Source: Endoryza foliicola
GTDB lineage: Bacteria; Bacteroidota; Bacteroidia; Chitinophagales; Chitinophagaceae
NCBI GenBank assembly: GCA_965226965.1
Contig: OZ245715.1
Location: 3,286,001 to 3,350,000, forward strand
Direction of reading: 5' to 3'
Length of the DNA: 64,000 nucleotides
This document shows, in pieces, positions 54,027 to 62,717 of the stretch. The notes beneath the pieces are model-generated. The model saw only the letters and a list, made by a program, of their open reading frames with translations. It was not told where the DNA came from and made no database searches. Made by a program: the position numbers and the translations under genes. The stretch's first letter is position 1. Each line of letters opens with the position of its first letter.

Positions 54027-54833
54027 ATGTCGTTTTTCAAGGATAAAGTTGTGGTTGTAACCGGTGGTAGTGAGGGGATTGGAAAAGCTTTTGTTGAACT
54101 TTTAATAAAAGAAGGTGCGAAAGTTGCAACCTGTGGACGCAATTATGACAAATTGTATCAGTTGCAACTCAATAATTCAACTGTAATGTTGCACACAGAA
54201 GTATGTGATGTTAGTAAGGAATCTGAATGCAAAAAATTTATAGACTCTACCATTCAGGTATTTGGGAAAATTGACATATTAATAAACAATGCCGGGAAGA
54301 GCATGCGAGCATTGTTCAATGAGGTTGATTTGAGTGTGATGAAGAACTTGATGGATGTAAATTTTTGGGGTGCTGTATACTGCACGAAATATGCATTGCC
54401 TTCGATACTGGAAAACAAAGGCTCGGTAGTAAGCATTTCTTCAATAGCCGGCTATCGTGGATTGCCCGGAAGAAGCGGATATTCTGCATCTAAGTATGCC
54501 CTACAAGGCTGGATGGAAGCGCTTCGTACTGAATTGCTACCAACAGGGGTAAATGTGTTGTGGATCTGCCCTGGATTTACTGCTTCTAATATTAGGAATG
54601 TTGCTTTAAGCAAAGACGGAAGTCCGCAGGGTGAGTCGCCAATGGATGAATCAAAAATGATGAGTGCGGAAGAATGTGCGCAGATCAGTTTGAATGCTAT
54701 TGCAGCCAGGAAACGCACCGTTGTTATGACGGGAACGGGTAAGCGAACAGTTTTTCTGAACAGGTTATGGCCTTCGTTAGCAGATAAGCTGACTTATAAA
54801 TACTTTTTCAAAAACGGCGAACTGGTACGTTGA
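54027..54833 (+). CDS. Short-chain dehydrogenase/reductase
   Basis: An NAD(P)-dependent oxidoreductase of 268 residues, classical SDR. The ATG at 54027 gives MSFFKDKVVVVTGGSEGIGKA with the nucleotide motif T12-G-G-S-E-G-I-G19; the earlier TTG overlaps the promoter. The active site is Y152-x3-K156 (GYSASKYA) with Ser in SISSIAGY and the NNAG motif (about 90-93). The C-terminus (KRTVFLNRLWPSLADKLTYKYF) is slightly hydrophobic and could touch the membrane. The substrate is unknown. Confidence 0.93.
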   Translation: MSFFKDKVVVVTGGSEGIGKAFVELLIKEGAKVATCGRNYDKLYQLQLNNSTVMLHTEVCDVSKESECKKFIDSTIQVFGKIDILINNAGKSMRALFNEVDLSVMKNLMDVNFWGAVYCTKYALPSILENKGSVVSISSIAGYRGLPGRSGYSASKYALQGWMEALRTELLPTGVNVLWICPGFTASNIRNVALSKDGSPQGESPMDESKMMSAEECAQISLNAIAARKRTVVMTGTGKRTVFLNRLWPSLADKLTYKYFFKNGELVR

Positions 54834-54840
54834 TTGCTGC

Positions 54841-54848
54841 TATATTTG
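54841..54848 (+). promoter_or_regulatory. Promoter -7 element of the SAM hydrolase gene
   Basis: TATATTTG, exact match, 28 nt before the ATG at 54877. Confidence 0.5.
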
Positions 54849-54876
54849 CAATCTAAACTGACTCCATTTCACCTAC

Positions 54877-55692
54877 ATGGCCCTGCTAACCCTTTGTTCG
54901 GATATTGGTTCTCGCGATTATTTAGCGGGAGCAATCAAAGGTCAATTGCTATCAATTGATGCAGGGTTTCAAATTGTGGACATTTCGCATACCATCACTC
55001 CGTTTAACTACAATCAAGCGGCGTATATCTGCAGGAATGCGTACAAGCATTTTCCGTCGCAAACCTATCATCTTATTTTGGTGAATTTGTTTGATCGCAA
55101 ACCGGATCATTTGTTGCTGGCCTATCATAGAGACCAGTATTATTTGTGTGCAGATAATGGAATTCTCACTATGATTTTGGAAGAGAAGCCGGAGATGGTT
55201 ATTGGGTTGCCTTTAGACTCGAGCACCACCAGAAACACGCTTTATTGCACTCGGATTATGGCTGAGGCCATCCAAAAACTGCAAGAAGGGGTTGGATTGC
55301 TGCAAATTGGGGAACCTGATATAACGATTCATGAGAAAAACACGCTACGCCCTGCATTCGGGGACAACTGGATCGAGTGTCAGATCATTTTTATTGACAG
55401 TTTCGAGAACATTGTACTCAATATCACCCAACAGCAATTTGAGCAACAGCGCAAGGGACGTACATTTCGGATCGTTTTTAAGCGAGACGAAGTAATTGAC
55501 CGCATCAGCGAAACCTATGCCGATGTTCCGGAAGGGGAAAAACTGGCCCTCTTCAATTCGGCCGGTTATTTGGAAATTGCCATTAACAAGGGTAATGCCG
55601 CAGGACTCTTTGGTTTACAAGGGTTTACAGAAAAAAACTCGAATTTCCAGAACCGCCTCCTCTATCAAACCGCTCGAATCTTGTTCGAATAG
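54877..55692 (+). CDS. S-adenosylmethionine hydrolase (DUF62 family)
   Basis: A 271-residue enzyme of the SAM hydroxide adenosyltransferase family, relatives of fluorinase and chlorinase, which splits SAM into adenosine and methionine using hydroxide. It has the N-terminal LCSDIGSRDYLAGAIKGQLLSI (catalytic Asp in the first DxG motif), DISHTITPFN, LCADNGILTMIL and the C-terminal beta-barrel domain with FIDSFENIVLNIT. The short chlorinase-specific loop is not evident, so hydrolase is the safer call. Confidence 0.9.
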   Translation: MALLTLCSDIGSRDYLAGAIKGQLLSIDAGFQIVDISHTITPFNYNQAAYICRNAYKHFPSQTYHLILVNLFDRKPDHLLLAYHRDQYYLCADNGILTMILEEKPEMVIGLPLDSSTTRNTLYCTRIMAEAIQKLQEGVGLLQIGEPDITIHEKNTLRPAFGDNWIECQIIFIDSFENIVLNITQQQFEQQRKGRTFRIVFKRDEVIDRISETYADVPEGEKLALFNSAGYLEIAINKGNAAGLFGLQGFTEKNSNFQNRLLYQTARILFE

Positions 55693-55757
55693 GAAAATTC
55701 TGCCTAAAAACCTTATTTTCAGCGCCATTTTGAATTTACAAAATAGGTCGAAAACCC

Positions 55758-55765
55758 TATCTTTG
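55758..55765 (+). promoter_or_regulatory. Promoter -7 element of secDF
   Basis: TATCTTTG, exact match, 29 nt before the secDF ATG. Confidence 0.5.
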
Positions 55766-55794
55766 CCCACTCTTAAAAAAATAAACAAAACGCA

Positions 55795-58700
55795 ATGAGA
55801 GCACTGGTAAGCATTTTTACGGCTTTATTGATTGGTATTTCAGTGTACCAGCTTTCTTTCACATGGTTTGTAAACAGCCATGAAAGCGAGATTGCAGCCA
55901 AGGCATTGAGCCATACCCAACGTACCTACCCTTCAGCCCAAGCAAAGTATCCCGGCAACAAAGAAGCACAAGCATTGTATCAAGACACTTTGGATCATTA
56001 CACCAATGATTACAAAGACAGTTTGCTCGAAGCTTCGAAAGACAAAAAGATTACTTGGTGGGGCGACACGTATCAGAAAGCAAAAGAAAGTGAGTTATTG
56101 TTAGGTCTCGACCTTCAAGGAGGTATCAACGTAACAATGGATATCGCTTTAGATGGTTTAATCAAAGGTTTGGCAAACAATCCACAAGATCCTCGCATTA
56201 CGAAAGCAATTGCAGATGCTCAAGCAGCTAAAGTTACCAGTGATCAAAACTTTATTGATCTTTTCGCTGCTGCATTCAAGAAAAACAACCCGGCAGATAA
56301 GCTGGCTCCGCAATTTGCGAATTCAAACAGAAACAAGCTTAATATCAATGCAAGCGATAATGATGTATTGAGTTACATTAAATCAGAAGCAAACAATGCG
56401 ATGAACCAAACCTATCAGGTTCTTCGTCGTCGTATTGATAAATTTGGCGTTGCTCAGCCTAATATCAACCTAGATGAGAACAAAGGTATCATCACGGTGG
56501 AATTGGCGGGTGCTACTGACCCTGAGCGTGTACGTAAATACTTGCAGTCTACTGCCAACCTCCAATTCTGGGAAGTGTATACCCTAAATGACGGAGCTTT
56601 GGTTTCAGGATTCCAAGCTGCTGATAAAGCCCTTGAGCAAATTCTGAATGGCGATAAAGCAACGAAGATTGATTCTACTACACAGAAAACAATTGACAGC
56701 TTGAAAAGCCTCAAAGATTCGGTAAATATTGCTAAAGCTGATTCACTTCAAAAGCAAGCTGACAGCATTTTAGCTGCGAATAAAACACAGCCGTTATTCC
56801 GCGTCTTAAATCCTGCTCAACCATATGTTGATCAAGAATCAAGACGTCAAAGCTTTGGTGCGGCCATGGGGTATTCTTTGATCAAGGATACCGCCAAAGT
56901 AAACCAATACTTGGCGATCCCAGCGGTTCGCAACAACTTCCCACAAAACCTTAAGTTTTTGTGGAGCAAGCAAAACCGCGATGATAACGGCGCCCTCTCT
57001 CCTGTTCTACAATTGTATGCTATCAAAACCGTACCCGGTAGAGATAAGGCAGAAATTGAAGGAGATGTAATTGAGAACTCGCAACAAGACTACGATCAAC
57101 TCGGAAATATCACTGTTTCAATGAGCATGACACCAAGTGGTGGCCAGCGTTGGGCAGATATGACCGGTCGTAACGTAAACAAACCAATTGCGATCGTATT
57201 GGATGACATTGTTTATTCTGCACCAAACGTTAACCAAAAAATTGAAGGGGGGAACTCTCAAATTACGATGGGAAGCGGAAGTTCTAAACAAAAGAACTTG
57301 GTTTTAGAAGAAGCAGTTGACCTTGCAAATATTTTGAAGTCAGGTAAGTTAGAAGCTCCTGCAAAAATCGTTCAAGAACAGGTAGTAGGTCCTACTTTGG
57401 GAGCTGCAGCTGTTGACGGTGGTATCATGAGTTTCACTATTTCATTTATCGTGATCTTCGTTCTAATGTTAGTATATTATAATACAGCAGGTATTGTAGC
57501 TAACATTGCATTGATCTTGAACTTGCTCTTCACAATTGGGGTGTTAAGTTCATTACACGCCACCTTAACTGCTCCGGGTATTGCGGGTTTGGTACTGACC
57601 ATTGGTATGGCAGTAGACACCAACGTAATCATTTTTGAGCGTATTAAAGAAGAATTGGCTAGAGGGTTAACACACAATGAAGCCGTTAAAATTGGTTACA
57701 AGCGCTCATTACCACCGGTATTAGATGCACACGTTACCACTTTCTTAACTGCTGCGATCCTAGCTTATTTCGGACTAGGACCAGTATTAGGATTTGCTAC
57801 TACTCAGATGTTGGGTATCGTATTAAGCTTGTTCTGCGGTATCATGGTATCTCGTTTGGTAACAGATTTCTGGACCAATAAAAACCGTCACTTCAATTAT
57901 TTTACCGGTTTATCAAAGTCAATCTTCAAGCATGCTGCTTTCAAATTCATTGAATACAGAAAAGTAGCTTATATTATATCGGTAGTGGTATTGATATTGG
58001 GTGTAGGTGCGGTGTTCCATGGTTTTAATGAAGGCGTTGAATTCAGTGGTGGTAGAAGTTATGTTGTAAACTTCGCGAAACCGGTAAACGTAGATGCTGT
58101 TCGTGATGGTTTGGATAAAACTTTCGGCAAATTCCCGGTAATCAAAACCTATGGTTCTACAACTACTTTGGAGATCACTACTGATTACAAGATCACTGAA
58201 GTTGGTCCTGCAGTAGACTCAACAGTTCGTGGCACCTTATACGAAGGTTTGAAATCATTCTTGCCTGCTTCTGCAACAAGAGATGAATTCATGAGTACAA
58301 ACAAATGGGTACAAGGAACGAAGAAGGTTGACCCTACCATTTCTGACGACTTGAAAGCAGGTGCGCAATGGGCTACATTCTGGAGCTTAATAATTATCGC
58401 AGCATATATCTTTATTCGTTTCCGCGATTGGAGATACTCATTGGGTACGATCATTGCTTTGTTGCACGACGTATTGGTAACGCTAGCGGTGTTCTCTTTC
58501 TTAAAAGACATCGTTCCATTCCCATTGGAAATTGACCAACACTTCATTGCGGCGATTCTTACCGTAATTGGTTTCTCAATGAACGATACTGTAATTGTAT
58601 TCGACCGCGTACGTGAATACAGTCATAGCATGCACGGATCACCTAAAGGCACTATCATTAATAAAGCGATCAACGATACATTAAGTAGAACGATCATGAC

Positions 58701-58899
58701 TTCATTAACGGTGTTCTTAACCATTTTGATACTGTTCTTAGTAGGTGGTGAAGTAACGAAAGGATTTGCTTTCGCTATGTTAATTGGTGTGGTTACCGGT
58801 ACCTACTCTTCTATCTTTGTGGCGGCTCCAATTCTGATGGATTTCGGAAAGAAAAAGCCTCTCGGAGAATCGAAGGAAGTAGCTGAAAAGAAATCGTAA
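55795..58899 (+). CDS. secDF: Fused protein translocase subunit SecDF
   Basis: A 1034-residue fusion of SecD and SecF, as usual in Bacteroidota, which uses the proton gradient to pull preproteins through SecYEG. SecD: one N-terminal helix, the large P1 periplasmic domain starting with LLGLDLQGGINVTMDI, then five helices (about 540-690) with TIGMAVDTNVIIFERI. SecF: from about 730, FHGFNEGVEFSGGRSYVV and helices to residue 1020 with TVIGFSMNDTVIVFDRVRE, holding the conserved Asp residues of the proton path. It ends at a strong terminator. Confidence 0.97.
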   Translation: MRALVSIFTALLIGISVYQLSFTWFVNSHESEIAAKALSHTQRTYPSAQAKYPGNKEAQALYQDTLDHYTNDYKDSLLEASKDKKITWWGDTYQKAKESELLLGLDLQGGINVTMDIALDGLIKGLANNPQDPRITKAIADAQAAKVTSDQNFIDLFAAAFKKNNPADKLAPQFANSNRNKLNINASDNDVLSYIKSEANNAMNQTYQVLRRRIDKFGVAQPNINLDENKGIITVELAGATDPERVRKYLQSTANLQFWEVYTLNDGALVSGFQAADKALEQILNGDKATKIDSTTQKTIDSLKSLKDSVNIAKADSLQKQADSILAANKTQPLFRVLNPAQPYVDQESRRQSFGAAMGYSLIKDTAKVNQYLAIPAVRNNFPQNLKFLWSKQNRDDNGALSPVLQLYAIKTVPGRDKAEIEGDVIENSQQDYDQLGNITVSMSMTPSGGQRWADMTGRNVNKPIAIVLDDIVYSAPNVNQKIEGGNSQITMGSGSSKQKNLVLEEAVDLANILKSGKLEAPAKIVQEQVVGPTLGAAAVDGGIMSFTISFIVIFVLMLVYYNTAGIVANIALILNLLFTIGVLSSLHATLTAPGIAGLVLTIGMAVDTNVIIFERIKEELARGLTHNEAVKIGYKRSLPPVLDAHVTTFLTAAILAYFGLGPVLGFATTQMLGIVLSLFCGIMVSRLVTDFWTNKNRHFNYFTGLSKSIFKHAAFKFIEYRKVAYIISVVVLILGVGAVFHGFNEGVEFSGGRSYVVNFAKPVNVDAVRDGLDKTFGKFPVIKTYGSTTTLEITTDYKITEVGPAVDSTVRGTLYEGLKSFLPASATRDEFMSTNKWVQGTKKVDPTISDDLKAGAQWATFWSLIIIAAYIFIRFRDWRYSLGTIIALLHDVLVTLAVFSFLKDIVPFPLEIDQHFIAAILTVIGFSMNDTVIVFDRVREYSHSMHGSPKGTIINKAINDTLSRTIMTSLTVFLTILILFLVGGEVTKGFAFAMLIGVVTGTYSSIFVAAPILMDFGKKKPLGESKEVAEKKS

Positions 58900-58916
58900 A
58901 AACGTATTCATAAAAT

Positions 58917-58947
58917 AAAAACCGCTCCAAATGGAGCGGTTTTTTTA
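58917..58947 (+). terminator. Terminator of secDF
   Basis: 11-bp stem AAAACCGCTCC-type/GGAGCGGTTTT (58918-58928 with 58933-58943) with AAAT loop, then a T-run. Confidence 0.93.
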
Positions 58948-58973
58948 TTGGCGCATGTTACGAAAAGAGACAA

Positions 58974-59195
58974 TTAAGACTTCACCACTTTCGCCTGGTG
59001 AGTGTGTTTGTGTACCACGGCTTTCTTCTCCTCCTTTTTTACAACCACCACCCCTTTCTTTGATACTGTATCAACATTTTTTTTAGAAGCGATTGCTGCC
59101 ACATGTTTCGGTGGCGTTTTCATTGGCTTTGTCTGAGCCTGAATGGAGGCTATTGCTACCAACAATACACCAATAGTTCCAAAAATCCTTTTCAT
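58974..59195 (-). CDS. Small Lys/His-rich secreted protein
   Basis: A 73-residue protein with a signal peptide (MKRIFGTIGVLLVAIASIQA). The mature part is very basic: many Lys, four His (PPKHVAA, HKHTHQAK), and Val/Ala, and no Cys. I recognise no family. Its position, divergent from a two-component system that sits next to a metal efflux operon, and with phased TTAAC repeats in between, would fit a small periplasmic metal-binding or stress protein, but this is inference. Confidence 0.6.
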   Translation of the reverse strand: MKRIFGTIGVLLVAIASIQAQTKPMKTPPKHVAAIASKKNVDTVSKKGVVVVKKEEKKAVVHKHTHQAKVVKS

Positions 59196-59259
59196 ATGAA
59201 TGTGTTTAACACTGTGAAGCTATTCATTAAATAGTTTCAGATACGAAAACAGAACCTGC

Positions 59260-59368
59260 TTAACAGCGGATTAACGGACCTTATTTAAATGCTAATTATT
59301 GTAAATCAAGTCGTTAACAGTTGTTAACAAGTGATTAACCAATAAAACTGGGTTAACAAATGCTAACG
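59260..59368. promoter_or_regulatory. Phased TTAAC direct repeats (response regulator box candidates)
   Basis: Direct copies of TTAAC at 59260, 59271, 59314, 59324, 59335, 59353 and a CTAAC at 59363. Within groups the starts are 10-11 bp apart, one helical turn, the layout bound by OmpR/PhoB-type dimers. They fill the gap between the small secreted protein and the sensor kinase. A degenerate -7 element CAATTTTG is at 59372-59379. Confidence 0.55.
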
Positions 59369-59385
59369 TCGCAATTTTGTGGTGC

Positions 59386-60648
59386 ATGAGAGCGCAACAT
59401 TTAAAATGGTTTGTATTGAGTGCCAGTTTACTAATTGGTGCCATTATTATTACTCAAATTGTATGGCTAAATAAGGTCTACTCTTTTGAACAGAAAACAT
59501 TCAACTTAAATGTTGTAAAAGCAATTAGAGGCTTGTATGAAGATGTAGCAATGGTAGACAACCCTACTTTAAACCTACAGAGCTTGGTTGAACATCCGGA
59601 AACTGATCATTTCCTCTTTAAAGTAAAAGTGCTACCTAATAGAGATACGTTAACTGAATACTTAAAATTAGAATTAGAGGATTTTGATGTACTCACAGAT
59701 GTTGTATATGCATTTTATACACCAGGAGACGAAAAATTTGACCAGCTCTATTATTTGTCTACCGTAGCATCGCGTTACAAAAAGGAAAAAAGCTATGAAC
59801 TGAATGTACTACCAAAGAATACCCCCTATATCATGCTATACTTTCCACATCGGGAGCGTTATGTAATGAATCAAATGCGTTTTTGGATCATTAGTAGTGG
59901 GGCCTTGATTGTAGTACTGATTGGGTTAACAGTATCCATTTTCTTCTTATACCGTCAAAAGTTCTTGACTGAAATTCAGAAAGACTTCGTTAATAATTTC
60001 ACGCACGAATTCAAAACTCCACTGGCAGTCGTAAAAATTGCAGCCGGTGTATTAAAACAAGAAGGGATCGAATCTAAGCCGGAGAAATTACATAAGTATG
60101 TAAATATCATTGAAAATCAAAATGAGCACTTGGAAAAGCAAGTAGAAAAATTGCTGAATATGGCAAAAACGGAAAGCACTCATTTGCCGCTCTCTATGTC
60201 AATTAATGATATCAATCAAATTATAAGAACGGCAGTGGAGCAGTTGGAGCCCTTGGCCGTTTCGAAATCGGCAAGAATAGAATTGAATTTGGAAGAAGGA
60301 GTTTTAAATGCAGCTATTGACCCCATCTACATCACCCAATCGATTGTTAACCTTGTTGAAAATTCAATTAAGTATTCAAAGGATCCAAAAATTATAGTGA
60401 GTACTAAAAGAGATGTGGAGCATATTTCCATCTCTGTGAAAGATAATGGGATCGGGATTGATAAGAAATACCATCGACAGCTATTCAATAAATTTTTCAG
60501 GGTACCAACCGGTGATGTTCACGATGTGAAAGGATTTGGATTGGGACTAAATTTCGTAAAGAAGGTGATAGACGCCCATCACGGATCAATCAGTTTAAAC
60601 AGTATCCCCGGAATTGGAACTGAATTCAAAATTAAATTACCTATTTAA
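59386..60648 (+). CDS. Sensor histidine kinase
   Basis: A 420-residue membrane kinase. I chose the ATG at 59386 (MRAQHLKWFVLSASLLIGA). Topology: helix 1 about residues 8-28, a periplasmic sensor domain (30-165) without Cys or a His-rich metal motif, helix 2 about 167-192, then HisKA with H207 in NNFTHEFKTPLAVVK, and HATPase_c with N box LVENSIKYS, DNGIGIDKKY and GFGLGLNFVKKV. It is similar in layout to the RprX-type kinases of Bacteroidota. The response regulator gene follows after 11 bp. The signal is not readable. Confidence 0.92.
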   Translation: MRAQHLKWFVLSASLLIGAIIITQIVWLNKVYSFEQKTFNLNVVKAIRGLYEDVAMVDNPTLNLQSLVEHPETDHFLFKVKVLPNRDTLTEYLKLELEDFDVLTDVVYAFYTPGDEKFDQLYYLSTVASRYKKEKSYELNVLPKNTPYIMLYFPHRERYVMNQMRFWIISSGALIVVLIGLTVSIFFLYRQKFLTEIQKDFVNNFTHEFKTPLAVVKIAAGVLKQEGIESKPEKLHKYVNIIENQNEHLEKQVEKLLNMAKTESTHLPLSMSINDINQIIRTAVEQLEPLAVSKSARIELNLEEGVLNAAIDPIYITQSIVNLVENSIKYSKDPKIIVSTKRDVEHISISVKDNGIGIDKKYHRQLFNKFFRVPTGDVHDVKGFGLGLNFVKKVIDAHHGSISLNSIPGIGTEFKIKLPI

Positions 60649-60659
60649 TATCAACTCAT

Positions 60660-61352
60660 ATGGCAAGAGCAACTATTCTTTTAGCAGAAGACGACGAGCA
60701 ACTTGGTTATGTAATTAAGGACAGTCTTGAAGACGCACAATTTGAAGTAATTCATTGTACAGATGGTCAGTCGGCCATTGATTCATACGACAAATCCAAA
60801 ATCGATCTTTGTTTACTAGATGTGATGATGCCAGTGAAAGACGGCTTTGCGGTAGCAAAGAAAATTCGTCAGATGAGTGATGTAGTGCCTATCCTATTTA
60901 TTACAGCTCGTTCAATGGAGGACGATCGTATCAAAGGATTTCAAACAGGTGCCGATGATTACATCGCCAAGCCATTCAGTATTAAGGAACTGATCATGAG
61001 AATTGAAGTTTTTTTAAAAAGAACGAAGAAACTGCATTCCGATGGCAAAGTGCAGTTCACTATTGGTAAAATGAATTTCTCTTTTACAGACCTTAAATTA
61101 AGTTATGGAGATCAGGTTTCTTCACTCACTCAAAGAGAAGCCGATTTGTTGAAGTTTCTATGTGAGCAACCCAATAAGGTATTGAAACGTGAAGAAGTAT
61201 TGCTACATGTTTGGGGAAAAGACGATTACTTCTTAGGCAGAAGTATGGACGTATTCATGGCTAAATTAAGAAAGCATTTTAAAGCAGATCCGGAGATCAT
61301 TCTAGAAACCATTCATGGAGTTGGCTTTCGTTTCAATGCGAACGTTATGTAA
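60660..61352 (+). CDS. OmpR-family response regulator
   Basis: A 230-residue regulator: receiver domain (1-120) with the acidic pair E10-D11-D12, phosphoacceptor D54 (LLDVMMP), and Lys in AKPF; C-terminal winged-helix DNA-binding domain (about 130-230) with LTQREADLLKFLCEQPNKVLKREEVL and FRFNANVM at the end. It resembles RprY. It forms a two-component operon with the kinase and is followed by the efflux operon, which it may control through the TTAAC repeats. Confidence 0.94.
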   Translation: MARATILLAEDDEQLGYVIKDSLEDAQFEVIHCTDGQSAIDSYDKSKIDLCLLDVMMPVKDGFAVAKKIRQMSDVVPILFITARSMEDDRIKGFQTGADDYIAKPFSIKELIMRIEVFLKRTKKLHSDGKVQFTIGKMNFSFTDLKLSYGDQVSSLTQREADLLKFLCEQPNKVLKREEVLLHVWGKDDYFLGRSMDVFMAKLRKHFKADPEIILETIHGVGFRFNANVM

Positions 61353-61363
61353 TATCAGGTCCG

Positions 61364-61400
61364 TTAACTGATAAATAACATATGTAATCTACGTATTAAC
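61364..61400 (+). promoter_or_regulatory. Second group of TTAAC-like repeats
   Basis: TTAACT (61364), ATAACA (61375), GTAAT (61384) and TTAACC (61396), close to 11-bp multiples, upstream of the efflux operon. Weaker than the 59260-59368 group. Confidence 0.4.
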
Positions 61401-61413
61401 CAATGTTATAATG

Positions 61414-61447
61414 AGTTTTGTAGCATACCTAGAACACCTACAAAACT
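61414..61447 (+). promoter_or_regulatory. Perfect inverted repeat ending at the efflux operon start codon
   Basis: AGTTTTGTAG (61414-61423) and CTACAAAACT (61438-61447), 14-nt spacer. The right arm abuts the ATG at 61448. It could be an operator or an mRNA hairpin that hides the start. Confidence 0.55.
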
Positions 61448-62710
61448 ATGCGCAAATTCGTAGTAGTTTTGATATGCAGTCTTGCATATCAAAACAGCAT
61501 TTGTCAAACGAAAACAGATACATTAAAGCTGGATCTCCCGTCGATAGAAGCATTTTTTTTACAGCGAAATCTACAATTAATAAGTGCCAATTACAATATT
61601 GAAATCGCCACTGCATTAAAAGAGCAGGCAAGCTATTGGGACAATCCGGTATTGAATACCGATCAATCAATTTACGATGGTCAATTCTTCAAACATACTG
61701 CTACCAGGGGGCAAATTTTTGTACAAATTCAGCAGTTAATTAAAACTGCAGGTAAACGTAACAAACTTCTTCTCTCATACGAAGATGAAATTCTAAAATC
61801 GAAAGAAGGTTGGAAAGAGCTGCTTCGTCAACTTAAGTTCAGTATCACACAAGCGTATTTGGGATTAGAACAGAGCCAATCGTATTTGACTTTGAACTCA
61901 AATGAAGCTCAGCTTCTTTCAACATTGGTAAAAGCGAGTGAAGAACGCTATCAAAAGGGATACATTTCACTGAAAGAATTAACGAGAGTACAAGCTTTAC
62001 AGCAGCTAAATTCAAAAGAGCGGTTTGATATTCAAACTGAGGTATTGAATCAACAACAGTACTTGAAGGCTTTACTAAGAATTCAAAACGATACCTTTTT
62101 AGTTGCAGAAACCGGCACTCCTATTCCTGCTTCAAAATTCACCCTCGAAGATTACAATGGTTTGTTAGATAGCGCCAATAAGAATAGACCCGACCTCAAT
62201 TTGGCGAAACTATCGGCTCAACAGAGCCTACACAATTTGAATTATCAGAAATCCTTGGTTTATCCTGATATTACTGCAGGTGTAGAATACGATCGATTAA
62301 GCTCTTACCTGCCTAATTATTACGGATTGAGTATTTCTCTTCCAATTCCTTTGTTCAACAAAAACAAGGGAAATATAAAAGCAGCCTCTGCTCAGGTATT
62401 ACAGCAAAAAGTTCAAACAGAAGATCTCCAGCAAAGCATAGAAAAGGAAGTATGGGCATCGCTTTCCAATTATTTGAACGTTGAAAAATTACTTATGAGT
62501 GGTGCTGTTGTATCAACAAGCATGCAAGAGATGATGCAAAAAATGACGGAGAGCTATCAAAATCGTCAAATAAATTTTCTTGAGTTCATTGACTTCTTTC
62601 AAACCTATAAGGAGAGCAATAAGTTAATCATCGATCGAAAGCTCCTTTGGTGGCAATCATTCGCTCAGTTGAACTATTCTACAAATACTACCCTTCAAAT
62701 TATCAAATAA
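61448..62710 (+). CDS. CusC/CzcC-like outer membrane factor
   Basis: TolC-family outer membrane channel of 420 residues with a signal peptide (MRKFVVVLICSLAYQNSICQ). It lacks the lipobox seen in the other RND channel at 47-49 kb. Helical repeats: NLQLISANYNIEIATALKEQASYWDNPVLN, QAYLGLEQSQSYLTLNSNEAQLL and RPDLNLAKLSAQQSLHNLNYQKSLVYPDITAGVEYD. It leads a three-gene operon with an MFP and an HME-type RND pump, so a metal efflux role is likely. Confidence 0.88.
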   Translation: MRKFVVVLICSLAYQNSICQTKTDTLKLDLPSIEAFFLQRNLQLISANYNIEIATALKEQASYWDNPVLNTDQSIYDGQFFKHTATRGQIFVQIQQLIKTAGKRNKLLLSYEDEILKSKEGWKELLRQLKFSITQAYLGLEQSQSYLTLNSNEAQLLSTLVKASEERYQKGYISLKELTRVQALQQLNSKERFDIQTEVLNQQQYLKALLRIQNDTFLVAETGTPIPASKFTLEDYNGLLDSANKNRPDLNLAKLSAQQSLHNLNYQKSLVYPDITAGVEYDRLSSYLPNYYGLSISLPIPLFNKNKGNIKAASAQVLQQKVQTEDLQQSIEKEVWASLSNYLNVEKLLMSGAVVSTSMQEMMQKMTESYQNRQINFLEFIDFFQTYKESNKLIIDRKLLWWQSFAQLNYSTNTTLQIIK

Positions 62711-62717
62711 GCCTGTC

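Noticed and set aside
61411..61602. 63-aa open frame on the plus strand over the CusC-like gene start
   Set aside because: It overlaps the CusC-like gene in another frame and has no domain, signal or separate ribosome site; a chance frame.
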